Under the pieces are notes generated by a model, which had not been told where the DNA came from, ran no database searches, and was given only the letters and a program-made list of their open reading frames with translations. From Populus alba (lineage: Eukaryota; Streptophyta; Magnoliopsida; Malpighiales; Salicaceae): a stretch of DNA of 64,000 nucleotides. The stretch lies in NCBI RefSeq assembly GCF_005239225.2, contig NC_133302.1, positions 2,542,001 through 2,606,000 of the forward strand, in the 5' to 3' direction. Positions 37,402-48,200 of this stretch are shown here, piece after piece. The translations under genes were made by a program, and so were the position numbers. Positions within the stretch are counted from its first letter, which is position 1, and every line of letters begins with the position of its first letter.

Positions 37402-37574
37402 GCTCCTCTGAATCTCCGGATGGGTCTGGACAACATGTTGGAGTAATGAACGCAACGTTCTCTGCACCATGTTCTTTGGTACCTATAGATTCCTGTCAGG
37501 TTGGTGCTCACAATCCAGTCTTCTTGCAGCAGGCTTCCTGCGTCACCGGAGGTGTATATGTTAAGTCCCAACAG
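37402..37574 (+). pseudogene. TFB4: TFIIH subunit TFB4/p34 fragment in LTR
   Basis: In the plus frame this reads 'SPDGSGQHVGVMNATFSA', 'LVPIDSCQVGAHN' and 'FLQQASCVTGGVYVKSQQ'. The order and spacing match the C-terminal half of the von Willebrand-like domain of TFIIH subunit Tfb4 (p34/GTF2H3), known for ...MN.IF.AQ...IDSC...LLQQAS.ITGG.YLK. The match runs from a CAG acceptor-like border (37399-37401) to CAACAG|GTCTCC (37574/37575), the size of one exon, with intron-like sequence after it. It looks like a genomic capture of a single exon, not a processed copy. The zinc-binding end of TFB4 is absent. No function is implied. Confidence 0.72.
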
Positions 37575-37823
37575 GTCTCCTTTGTCAACCACCGTCCTTC
37601 CATCTCTTTTGCACCAGAAGTAGCAGTGCAGTGGAGAATTTGCTCCATCAACGCAGCATCTCAGTAACAGCAGTGCAGCAGACCAGAGGAGAGAGGTGAG
37701 AACACGAAAAAACAGGAGAAGGGACAGGCAGAAGACAGAGGGGACAGAGAAGAACGAAAACACATTAACAAGGGAAGGCAACCGTTCGCAGAATCACAAG
37801 AACGAAGAAGAAAAAAAAGTTCA

Positions 37824-38033
37824 GCAAACCAATCATTGCTGGAGCACGAGCAGCAGCTACACGATTTAACAAATAGATATTCCAACTCCATAAGCAGTGG
37901 TCGACCCGACAACAAATCAATGGGAGAAGATAAAATGCTAGAGAGCTGCTCATTTGGAGGTTCTGGCGAGGAGGCTTTTGTTCCAAGTAAAACAGAGAAA
38001 CTCAGTCCCATTCAGTGTGAGGAAAAGCAGTAG
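37824..38033 (+). pseudogene. Second gene-like fragment in the LTR
   Basis: An open frame with ordinary protein composition (LLEHEQQLHDLTNRYS, then SCSFGGSGEEAFVPSK), ending at TAG 38031-38033, preceded by 'gttcag', which could be an acceptor. The family is not recognised. It stands 250 bases after the TFB4 piece and could be a further captured exon or plain LTR sequence. Confidence 0.35.
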
Positions 38034-38349
38034 CCGTGGTCAAACTCGTGAAGATCTGAAATAGATTCCTGAAGCTTCTGCTAAGGTTTTCTTTCTTACA
38101 TATACCCGGTGATTTGTTTTTGTTGTTTTTAGTGTTTTTTCGACTCCATTAGAAAAGCACGTTTCCAGATTTAGCCATGCATGTGAATATCATGTTCTCT
38201 TGTAGCAATATAATATACTAGGAAAATCTTGGCATTTTCAAGTTGGACCCCAAAAAAATAAATAAATAAAAAACATAAAAAAAAATAAAAAAATAGAAAA
38301 AATAGAAAAAAATATGTGTGTGCATGAGTAAAAATAATGTAAATTTATT

Positions 38350-38625
38350 GGTTTATTCACTGACGCCAGAGTCAGGAATAAAAATACTGGTTTAAATTTA
38401 TATTATTTTTATTCGTTGTATTTTATTTTATTTAGCTAGAAAAATAAAAAAATATGTGCATGCATAAAAATACATTTATTTTTATTTATTTGTTCACTGA
38501 TGCTAGAGTAGAGAATAAAAAAATATATTGATCTAATTTTTGTCGTAGCTACAAATTTTTACCAACACCAGAGTTGGAATTATTCGAGCTCGAATATTCA
38601 CTGGCGCCAGAGTCAGGAATATTAT
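38350..38625 (+). repeat. Degenerate minisatellite in the LTR
   Basis: Four spaced copies of a motif like 'actgacgccagagtcaggaat': about 38358, 38497, 38562 and 38600, with changes in the middle copies. The spacing is uneven (roughly 140, 65 and 40 bases) and the gaps are AT-rich. Confidence 0.7.
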
Positions 38626-38931
38626 AAACAAATCATCACGGCACAAATTAATAAATATTTAGCAATTTAAGACAAAACCAACAATGCAGTCTGCCTTAGG
38701 CAGAACGTTTAAGGGGTGATAATATCTTCCCTTTTACGTAACCAATCCCGAGTCATAGAATCTCTGTTGACCAGTTAGGGTTCCTAGTGACCATAATACT
38801 AGGTGGCGACTCCTCAAACGAGACATTTTCCCCTAAAAGAACCGAATGCTAGAAATCTGTTCTTTTTCCACAAATGTTGAAAAGAATTATTTTTTTTCAT
38901 GGGCCGCCACGATGTCGGGTGCGACAATGTT

Positions 38932-39429
38932 GATCGTATACAATATTATATCTCTATTGGATTGGTTGGATTTAAATTTATTATTTCATGTATTCTTTCA
39001 TGTGCATAAAAACAAAAAACAAAAACAGAAAAACAGAAAAAAAGGCCCACCCACTAGATATTTTCAACTAACCCAAACCCAAAATGAGCTTCACGTGGAT
39101 GTACCTCTTCTCTTTCGTGGGCAACTGGGCATGGATAGAAATTTAAAGGTTAATTTTAATTAACCCCTGAGTTTGGGGAGAGTTCAACTTCTCCCCGTGA
39201 GGTTATACTTGTTTAAATTTTCTCCTTGAGGTTTCCAAATTGAATCAAGTAAGAAGTTTTTTTTTTTTTTTTTTAATCCCTAAGTTTTTGAAGATTGACC
39301 AAATAAAACCTTCTAGAGAGGATGTTACGAGATGAAGCCTTTTACTTTCAATCAAAAGATTCAAATGATGCTATCTGTACTTATATTTAAAAATATAAAT
39401 ATAAAGATTATAAAAAACAGTAGAATATA
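38932..39429. other. Spacer between solo LTR and TNL-3 relic
   Basis: No gene. Positions 39145-39235 repeat a 'cttctccccgtgaggtt...ttctccttgaggttt' theme of a sort found in small plant transposons; no ends are defined. There is a T run at 39257-39274. Confidence 0.45.
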
Positions 39430-39620
39430 TATTTCAAAGGACATTAAAGCCAACAAATCCACATCAACTCTTTAGAAAGCAGTTTGAAAGATCCGGTAAG
39501 ATATGCTCCGTTAATTTGGAGTAAATTTAAATATTTCATTTTTGCAAATGATCCTGCGCTAAGTGATTTAGCTTCTGATGCTCTGACATCCAGTGCAAGA
39601 CCCTCTATGACATCCGTACC
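39430..39620 (-). pseudogene. TNL-3 relic, exon 3
   Basis: Matches exon 3 of TNL-1 and TNL-2 from its acceptor (CTTAG|GGTACGGATGTC, exon from 39620) to about 39430, where similarity stops before the donor. Exon 2's tail lies at 45194-45291; the intron between them carries the Ty3/gypsy element. No exon 4 or 5 follows. Confidence 0.8.
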
Positions 39621-39714
39621 CTAAGAAAAAAAATTAATATAAGTTTCATACAATTATTTGTATTAAGTTTGACTAGAAAATACGCATGACTACTATGCTT
39701 TCGTGTATGCATTG

Positions 39715-40192
39715 TGACGTAGCGGAAGTTTGTAAGAGAAGGATCACCGTCCCTTTCTTTCTGATTGTATTCGAATCCACGAACAAAAGTAAGAACACTC
39801 GAATCCACGAGTAAAGATAATTGTTTTGGGAGAAAACTGTTCTGTTATTCAAAATCAAAAGTACCTCCCTAAGTGAATGGTTGCTTGTATTTATAAGCTT
39901 ACCATTCCTAATCCTAATCAAATAATAACTTATGGAATTTAAATAAAACTAAAGATAACAGGGAAGTTCCCATACGTCAGGACTTATGTCCACAATTCAC
40001 GTCCTAGGCAATTTAACAGAAATAAAAAAAGAGGCACTAAGGCCCTAACTAAGAATCTGTGATAAATAAGGAAAGTGCAGCTGGCAATTTGTGTAGGGTA
40101 GTAATTCCAGCCAGCATGTAATTCAGTCCATCGCAACCTCTTTGTATGCATCCTTTTGTTGTTCCGTAACAGCAACCAATTGTCCTGCATCA
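39715..40192 (-). repeat. 3' LTR of the Ty3/gypsy element
   Basis: Begins TGACGTAGCGGAAG and ends CCTGCATCA on the plus strand. The last 70 bases on its element-5' side (40123-40192) also encode the end of the pol frame. Confidence 0.95.
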
Positions 40193-43100
40193 GTCTCCTC
40201 TGCTTGAAAAGAACTCGCCCTCGAGTTAGTTGAGTTGAAGGGTGACTCATCAGGTGGATGATACTCGAACAAGTCAGCAACATTGAATGTAGAAGATATT
40301 GCCATATCTGCAGGAAGGTCTACTCGATATGCATTGTCATTTATTTTCTGTAGGATCTGATAGGGGCCATACTTCTTGTCGCTTAATTTGTTAAATGTTC
40401 TCACTGGCAACCGGCCTTTGCGTAGATATACCATTACCAGGTCTCCTTCCGTGAATACTTTAAGTCGTCGTTTCCGGTCTGCAGCTGCTTTGTATTTGGC
40501 ATTGGACTCTTCCAGTTTCTGACGCACCTCTTCTTGAATGGCTTTAACCCGATCAGCCATATGTTCTGCTGCAATACTCATTCCTGGAAGCTTTGGTAGT
40601 GGTACTAAGTCTAATGCATGACTTGGGGGCTGACAGTAGACCACCTGAAATGGTGTCTTCCCAGTGGACTTGTTCTGCATACTATTGTAGGCAAATTCGG
40701 CTTGAGCCAATGTGAGGTCCCATTGTTTAGGCTTCTCTCCAGATAGGCAGCGGATCAAGTTACTTAGAGTGCGGTTCACAACCTCTGTTTGTCCATCGGT
40801 TTGCGGGTGGTTGGTGCTACTGAAGTTAAGTGTTGTGTCAAACCGCCGCCACAATGTTCTCCAAAAATGGCTAAGAAATTTAGTGTCCCTGTCTGAGGTG
40901 ATAGATTTAGGGACCCCATGTAGACGAACAACTTCTTTGAAGAATAAGTTGGCCACATGCACGGCATCAGAAGTTTTCTTGCAAGCAATAAAGTGGGCCA
41001 TTTTGGAATACCTATCCACCACCACAAAGACTGAGTCGGCACCCCGCTGTGTTCGTGGAAGTCCTAGGATGAAATCCATTGACAGGTCCTCCCAAGGAGC
41101 TGCTGGTATAGGTAAGGGCAGGTAGAGACTTGTATTCTGTGCTTGGCCCTTAGCTGCTTGGCATGTTGGACATCGCTTGACATGGTTGCCAACGTCGCGC
41201 TTCAGTTGGGGCCAGTAGTATCGTTCCTCTGCAAGAGCCACAGTTTTATCTCGTCCTAGGTGGCCTCCCAAGCCACTCCCGTGTAGCTTATGGATTATTT
41301 GTTCCCTCAATGAGCTTCTGGGAACACATAATTGGTTGCCCCAAAATAAGTAGCCCTCGTGAATATGTATTCCCTCCTGAGATCGCCCCTCCTGACACCT
41401 GCTCCAGATATTTCTGAAATCCTTATCTTCTACATATAATTCTTTAAGGCAGTAGAAACCTTTGACTTCAGCCCGCATAGTGATGAGCAGGGACACTTTC
41501 CGGCTTAATGCATCAGCCACTTTGTTCAGCTGCCCTGACTTGTGTTTCAATGTGAAGGTGAATCACTGGATGAAGGCAACCCAACGAGCATGCATTCGGT
41601 TCACGTTGCTTTGACTGTTAAGGAATTTTAGTGCTTGGTGATCACTAAATAGAATAAACTCTCGTTGCACTAAGTAATGTTCCCAAACTTTCAAGGCTCG
41701 GAATACAGCATAAAACTCAAGTTCGTAGGTGGACCACTTTTGGCGAGCCTCACTAAGTTTCTCATTATAGAATGCAATGGGTCTTCCTTCTTGAGATAGA
41801 ACAGCACCCACGCCAATGATCGAAGCATCGCAATCTACCTCAAATAGTTTATCAAAATCTGGTAGTGCTAAGATTGGGGCAGAAGATAATTTCTCTTTAA
41901 TTAGTGTAAAGTTGTGCTCTGCCTCGGTTCCCCAATGGAATTTTCCTTTTTTCATACATTCAGTGATCGGTGCGACAATTCTGCTAAAATCTCTGACGAA
42001 TCGTCGGTAAAATGTGGCTAACCCGTGAAAGCTACGGACGTCGCTGACATTTTTCAGGGTAGGCCAATCCCGAATGGCTCGGATTTTTTCTTCATCGACT
42101 TTAATCCCATCAGCACTTACAATAAATCCTAGAAATAATAAACTGCTAGTCATGAATCTGCACTTCGGTAAATTAACATATAATTTATTCTGCTGCAAAA
42201 CCGTAAGTACCTTTCGCAAGTGATCCAGGTGATCAGATTCACACCGACTGTAAATCAATATGTCATCGAAGTATACTACAACGAAGTGACCAGTAAATGG
42301 CTTGAGTACCTGATTCATTACCTGCATGAAAGTACTTGGAGCATTGGATAGCCCAAACGGCATTACCAACCACTCATATAATCCGTCCTTTGTTTTGAAG
42401 GCTGTTTTCCATTCATCCCCAGGTCTGATTCAAATCTGATGATACCCACTCCGTAAATCAATTTTTGAGAAGATTTTGGAACCAGCCAGCATGTCTAGCA
42501 TGTCCTCTAATCGAGGAATGGGAAATCGATATTTAATGGTGATTTTGTTAATAGCTCGGCTATCGATGCACATACGCCAACTGCCATCTTTCTTTGGTAC
42601 TAACAAGGCGGGTACCGCACAAGGACTCATACTCTCCTGAACTAACCCCTTTTTTATCAGTTCTTCCACCTGCTCCTATAGGACAAGGCCTTCTTTCGGA
42701 CTCATCCGATAGTGTGGTTGATTTGGTAGGCTAGCCCCGGGGATTAAATCAATGTGATGTTGAATGTCGTGCATAGGTGGCAACCCCTCTGGTAAGTCTG
42801 TGGGTATAATGGCTTGGAAGTCTGTTAGTAAAGGTTGCAATACCTTTGGAATGTTGGTAGGATCAGCTCCAATTTCACCACCCGCTACTATAGCAAAAAC
42901 TTCACTGGCCCCGTTGATTTCTGTTATAAATGTTCCCCCATCAACTAGGAGTATAGGCTTACCGTGTGTCTTCTGTTGTGCTGCAGAAAAATCTTCCTTT
43001 AGAGGACCTAATACCACCTTCTGCTCTCCCCTCATGAATATATACACATTGTCCCTGCCTTTGTAGGTAATGTCCACATCATATTTCCACGGTCTGCCTA

Positions 43101-44669
43101 GGATCATATGACATGCATCCATTGTGACAACATCACAAGTAATCTCATCCACGTAATGTTTCCCAATAGAGAATTGAAGGTGACAAGTTTCAGTAACCGT
43201 TGTTTCTGCTCCAAGCTTAATCCAGCCAATCTTGTAAGGTGTGGGATGTTTGTCTGTCTTCAAGCCTAGCTTCGTCACCATGGTTCTGGAGATGATATTT
43301 TCGCTGCTGCCACTGTCAATAATAACGTCACATACTCTTTTGTTTACAGTACACCGGGTTCGAAATATGCTGTGACGCTGCGAGTGATCCATCTGTTTTG
43401 GTGCTAGTAGAAGTCTTCTAACTACTAGAGAACGTGAGAGTAATTCTCCATCATCTCCTCCTGTAATTTCTTCTTCTCCATAGAGGTACTCAGTCTCGTT
43501 CTCTATCCTTTCTGCTTCGTCTATTCCTTCCCCTTGCTCAACCAGATGTACTGCCCCCCGTTTTGGACATTGATTAGAACGATGCTCTTGTTGTCCACAT
43601 CTGTAGCACTTATCTGAAGTTGGTCTGGCATATGGATTTCTTGGTGCTTCTGGAGGGACTACTCCTGCGGTCGTCACCTGTGCCCTGCTGGTGCTTGGTC
43701 CTCTTGTGAAGTTCGTCATGGCGGGTGGAGGATTCAGTGGGAATTTTCCTTTCTGTGCTGTGGTATGAGTATATTCAGTCGGGGCCCTTGCTACACTGGT
43801 TGCTCTGGTCCTGTCCAATTGCGTTTCTGCTTTTGTAGCTAAATTAATAGCTTCTGTTAGGGTATAAATGGTGTGCATGGAAACTCGATCTTGAATATTT
43901 AAACGCAATCCTCCAATGAACCTGGCGACTTGTTGTGCGTCCGTCTCCATCAAGTTGTTACGAGAAGATAGTCTGTGAAATTCCTCCACATATGCTTGAA
44001 CTGCCCGGTTCCCTTGTCTGCAATCCTGATACTGCTGAAACAATATCTGCTCATAATCTGGTGGCAAGTATCTGAAACGTAGCAGTCGTCTCATCTTGGA
44101 CCAGGTTTGAACCATCCCTTTTCTCTGCCTCATCCGTATGATCTGCAATTGTTCCCACCAAGCGGAGGCTCCTCCCATTAATCTGTAAGCGACCAGCTTA
44201 ACCTTCTTGTCTTCAGGGATCTCCATGTAATCAAAGAATCTCTCCACTACTGCTAACCAGTCGAGAAATCCTTCAATCTGCAGCTGGCCATTAAAGCTGG
44301 GTAGGTCCATTTTCATACGAAAAGACTGGGGTCCTTGTTCTCCCATATTGTAATAGCCTTGCCGATTGGGTCTTAATATGCGTTCGGCATATTCTTCATC
44401 ATCACTGAGTTCTTCCTCATAGGCTAGCTGCCTACGTGGATTTGGATGGTGTTCACGGACAGGGACAATCCGTTCCCTGTGATCATCGCGAACCCTTTCA
44501 TCCTCACGCCGCTGATTATTTCCAGTTGTTAACCTAGCAAGGGTTGCTTGTATTGCTTGTAAGGTTTGCTGAGTTTCCTGTTGGAAAGTTCTGAACTCTG
44601 CTTGCGTGATTATGTTATTTTCTTCTTTTCGCCATTAAGGGTTTCTCGTTCGTTCAGTGCGTTTGACAT
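40123..44669 (-). pseudogene. Ty3/gypsy gag-pol, interrupted
   Basis: One long frame from about 44636 to the stop at 40125-40123. Gag: retrotransposon Gag core, zinc knuckle [14 protein letters not shown] near 43590. Protease: IIDSGSS near 43320. [11 protein letters not shown] near 42270. RNase H: FEVDCDAS near 41830 and FSDHQAL. Integrase: HHCC finger and D,D,E core (MDFILGLP near 41075, TSDRDTKFL near 40890, HPQTDGQTE near 40785). Breaks: in-frame TAG at 42678-42676, TGA at 42432-42430, TGA at 41565-41563, all in one frame. The likely gag ATG (44669, 32 bases inside the element from the 5' LTR) is out of frame with the rest because of a shift near 44625. All three stops are one C-to-T change from a Gln or Arg codon. 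The copy cannot make an intact polyprotein. Confidence 0.93.
40193..40204 (-). other. Polypurine tract
   Basis: Read on the minus strand AGCAGAGGAGAC directly abuts the 3' LTR. This is the expected place for the plus-strand primer. Confidence 0.65.
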
Positions 44670-44688
44670 CTGGACAACGATAAACCTA

Positions 44689-44699
44689 CTCTGATACCA
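44689..44699 (-). other. Primer-binding site, initiator tRNA-Met
   Basis: TGGTATCAGAG on the minus strand, two bases inside the 5' LTR end, is complementary to the 3' end of plant initiator tRNA-Met, the usual primer of gypsy elements. Confidence 0.9.
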
Positions 44700-44701
44700 A
44701 C

Positions 44702-45179
44702 TGACGTAGCGAAAGTTTGTAAGAGAAGGATCACCGTCCCTTTCTTTCTGATTGTATTCGAATCCACGAACAAAAGTAAGAACACTCGAATCCACGAGTA
44801 AAGATAATTGTTTTGGGAGAAAACTGTTCTGTTATTCAAAATCAAAAGTACCTCCCTAAGTGAATGGTTGCTTGTATTTATAAGCTTACCATTCCTAATC
44901 CTAATCAAATAATAACTTATGGAATTTAAATAAAACTAAAGATAACAGGGAAGTTCCCATACGTCAGGACTTATGTCCACAATTCACGTCCTAGGCAATT
45001 TAACAGAAATAAAAAAAGAGGCACTAAGGCCCTAACTAAGAATCTGTGATAAATAAGGAAAGTGCAGCTGGCAATTTGTGTAGGGTAGTAATTCCAGCCA
45101 GCATGTAATTCAGTCCATCGCAACCTCTTTGTATGCATCCTTTTGTTGTTCCGTAACAGCAACCAATTGTCCTGCATCA
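44702..45179 (-). repeat. 5' LTR of the Ty3/gypsy element
   Basis: Identical to the other LTR except for one base near its end. A TATA-box-like TATAAATA on the minus strand (44882-44875) lies about 300 bases into the LTR and could drive the element; it points away from the TNL-2 exons. Confidence 0.95.
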
Positions 45180-45193
45180 CATTGAGCTCTTAC

Positions 45194-45291
45194 CTTCTGG
45201 TGGTCAAGTACATTCCATGCATCGACTATATTCCAAATTCTGGTCCTTCTTCCAAGATGCAAGGGAGACGATTCACGGACGACCTCCCTAG
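45194..45291 (-). pseudogene. TNL-3 relic, end of exon 2
   Basis: Encodes the end of the NB-ARC exon ('REVVRESSPLHLGRRTRIW', then DAWNVLDHQK) up to an intact donor AAG|GTAAGAG at 45194/45193. Upstream on the minus strand it is joined, without an intron, to LRR sequence of TNL-2 near 45292. The rest of the TNL-3 NBS and TIR is missing. The intron after it continues to the CATTG target duplication and the Ty3/gypsy element. Confidence 0.82.
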
Positions 45292-48200
45292 CACGTTTCA
45301 CATTGAAAATGAAAGATGTCGGCAGCCACCGTTTCCAATTGAAAAAACCTGTTGAAATCAAAGAAAAACTTGGTGGAGCCAAACTGTATCCACGCAATGA
45401 TAACCTTCTGACAAATTTTAATTGTTCAATTGAAGAGAGAAATTGCTTTTTTTTGGAATAAGTCGATATATTGAAAGGGCTAACCAGAAGGTAGCCAAAA
45501 ACAAGATACATGAAAAAAAAAAATCACAATAACAAAAAGCAAACACAAAAAAAAAGGAAAAGAAAATCAACAGATACATAACCGAAAAAGGACATTAGGA
45601 ATGAAGAAGCTGATACGCCATGCTAAAAGCCTTTATTTGGTGTTAGACCAATCTATAATACCTTCAGGTCCCATAATTAAAGTAGTGTCAGTAGCCATGA
45701 AGAACTTATCTGCAGACTTGAGCCAATTTGAGAGGCGATAAAGAATTAAGGAGAAAATATCTTCAAAGGTCGCAGTTCCATCATTGAAGATTACCTTGTT
45801 CCTCATAAGCCATATACTTCCATCATTGAAGAGAGAAATTGCTCATTTTCAATCCCATCGGCTAGCAACTCAGTTAAGGATTCCATATCACCCATGCGTT
45901 CTGGCAATTTCTCAAGTTGTGAACACCCAGAAATATTCAGAGTTTCAAGAGACTTTATATTGCCAATGCTTTCAGGAAGAATCTTCAGACTCCAACATCC
46001 CTCCAGATTCAAGAAAACGATGCTCGTCAAATTTTCAATTGATTGATGCACCTCAACTAAACTCGAGCAACCTTTCAGAATTAGTTTCTCAAGACTTGAA
46101 CTGTGCAAGTCTGGTGTTTTAATAAGGTGCTGAGAATGACTGAGATTAAGGATTTTAAGCTTGTCGAGAATCTGTTATCATAGAGAGAAAAATAATGAAA
46201 ATTAATCATAGAAAGTCATAACATGTAAATATAAATTACATACTGGAAAAATTTTGGGGATTGTAGCATGTTTCGTACCTTTTTTCCTTTCCATAGTTCT
46301 TTGAGGTTACTGTACTGCATATCAAGAACAACTAGATTGTCCAAGGTAAAATCAGATGGAAAATATTTCAAAGGACATTCATGCCAACAAATCCACATCA
46401 ACTCTTTAGAAAGCAGTTTGAAGGATCCGATGAGTTGTACTCCATTGATTTGGAGTAAATTTAAGCATTTCATTTTTGCAAATGAACTTGTGCTCAGTGA
46501 TTTAGCTTCTGATTCTCTGACATCCAGTGCAAGACCCTCTACAACATCCGTACCCTAAAAAAAAAATCAATACAACTTTCATACAATTATTTGTAATAAG
46601 TTTGACTAGAAAATACGCTTGACTATGCTTTCATGTATGCATTGAGCTCTTACCTTCTGGTGGTCAAGTACATTCCATGCATCCTCTTGATTCCAAATTC
46701 TGGTCCTTTTTCCAACAAGCAAGGGAGACGATTCACAAACGACCTCCCTTCCCATGTCTCGTAATAGATCATGCATGGTTACCGTCTCTCCCAATACTTC
46801 AATCATAGACCTTTCACGGAGAGTTTCCAAAACAACTTCTGGATTGGAACTGCAACGGGCTCCTAGCACTTTTGCGACGTATTCTTTCTCTATACCGATA
46901 AAGAAGCATGCAATATCAAGGAATGCTCTTTGTAGTTCATCGTCAAGTGCGTGATAACTTATTAGAAGCTTTCCTTGAATATCTTGGTTTGGAATTCTGC
47001 TCAATTTGTCAATTTCACTTTCCCATCTACCTCTGTTTGTCCTGTACAGAAGAGCTCCTATAACCTCAAGAGCTAAAGGAAGTCCTCCACAGTAACCAAC
47101 GGCTTTCTTCGAAAGCTCATTATAATCTTTTGCTGGCTTGGTGTCCTTAAAGGCATGCCTGCTGAAAAGCTGAAGGGACTCATCTGGCTTCAATTCTTCG
47201 ATCTGATATGTTTGATTTGCTTCACGAAGAAGATTTGAATCTCTTGTTGTAATAATTACTCTACTTCCGGGACCAAACCAACTTCGCTCTTCTATCAAAG
47301 CATTTAGCTGGTCCTGACGAGCCACATCATCAGCAACAACAAGAACTCTTTTGCGACAAAGTCGCTCTTTGATCAGAACCTTTCCTATATCAGCACAATC
47401 GAAATTTGCAACATCCTGTTTTAAAATATCATGAAGAAGTTGCTTTTGTAAAGGAACAAGATCATTAACTTGTTTTGACCTTTCATTGATATCCGAAAGA
47501 AAACAGCTTCCCTCGAATCCATTGCAGAGTTGATTAAATACAACTTTTGCTAGAGCTGTCTTTCCTATTCCTGGCATCCCATGTATGCCCACAATGCATA
47601 CTTCATCTGTTGCAGTACTTAGAAAGTCAAAAATATCGTGAGCAAGATCCATACCTACCAGGTGCTCAGGAACATATAAGTACTCGCGACTTAATTTATT
47701 CAACACATCCTTGATAATCCCTTTGATAAATTTTGCTTCATGCCTGCTCACAGAAAAAAAGTAAGTCATCGATAGCAAGTCAATTAAGTATGCTAAAAAG
47801 AAATATTTTATTACTTCACATTGAAAAATGTAATGTAAAATTACTCCATAAACGTCTGCAAGTGAATTTTAGAGAGAAAAGGCATACCCATTTGCCATAT
47901 CATTGAGACTCCATCCAGATAGGTTTCCGGCATCCTCAAGAGCTTTTCTCCACTCCTTCACCAACTTCTGTTCAAAACGCTCTTCATGCTTATCAAATGC
48001 CTCTGCAAAACTGCCAGTCTGTTTTCTCACATCTGAAGGATCAATGTCATAGAATATAGGAATAACAATCTGACCGGTTTTCTTTTTGCACTTCAGAATC
48101 TCTACAAGTTCATTGAGACACCATCTAGAAGAAGCATATCCTTTTGAGAAGACAACTATGCATATCTTTGATTCTCGAATTGCCTTGAGAAGATGCTCGG

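Larger units (their letters stand above)
36541..38926. mobile_element. Solo LTR, 2,386 bp, with 5-bp TSD
   Basis: Starts TGTCATAACCC at 36541 and ends GGGTGCGACA at 38926, the TG...CA form of an LTR. It is flanked by perfect copies of ATGTT (36536-36540 and 38927-38931), the 5-base target duplication made by LTR integrases. No second LTR or gag-pol lies next to it, so it arose by LTR-LTR recombination. The 'ctaggtggcgactcc' region near 38800 and the 5' end resemble large Ty3/gypsy LTRs of plants. It is much richer in GC than its surroundings, has purine-rich tracts at 37100-37260, and contains gene-derived sequence (next entries). Confidence 0.88.
39715..45179 (-). mobile_element. Young Ty3/gypsy LTR retrotransposon
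   Basis: A complete 5,465-bp element on the minus strand with two 478-bp LTRs (39715-40192 and 44702-45179) that differ at one base by eye (CGG against CGA ten bases in). Perfect 5-base target duplication CATTG (39710-39714 and 45180-45184). Order in element direction: LTR, primer-binding site, gag, protease, reverse transcriptase, RNase H, integrase, polypurine tract, LTR. This is the Ty3/gypsy order. No chromodomain is evident; the end of the integrase frame reads '[11 protein letters not shown]', and the frame runs into the 3' LTR, features reported for CRM-type chromoviruses, so that clade is a reasonable guess. It sits in intron 2 of the TNL-3 relic. Confidence 0.95.

Noticed and set aside
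37018..38011. Several open frames on both strands in the 37-38 kb region
   Set aside because: Most are translations of purine-rich LTR sequence or opposite-strand shadows. Only the TFB4-like frame and, weakly, the one ending at 38033 look like protein.
40712..43066. Plus-strand open frames inside the Ty3/gypsy element
   Set aside because: They are opposite-strand shadows of gag-pol with no domain of their own.
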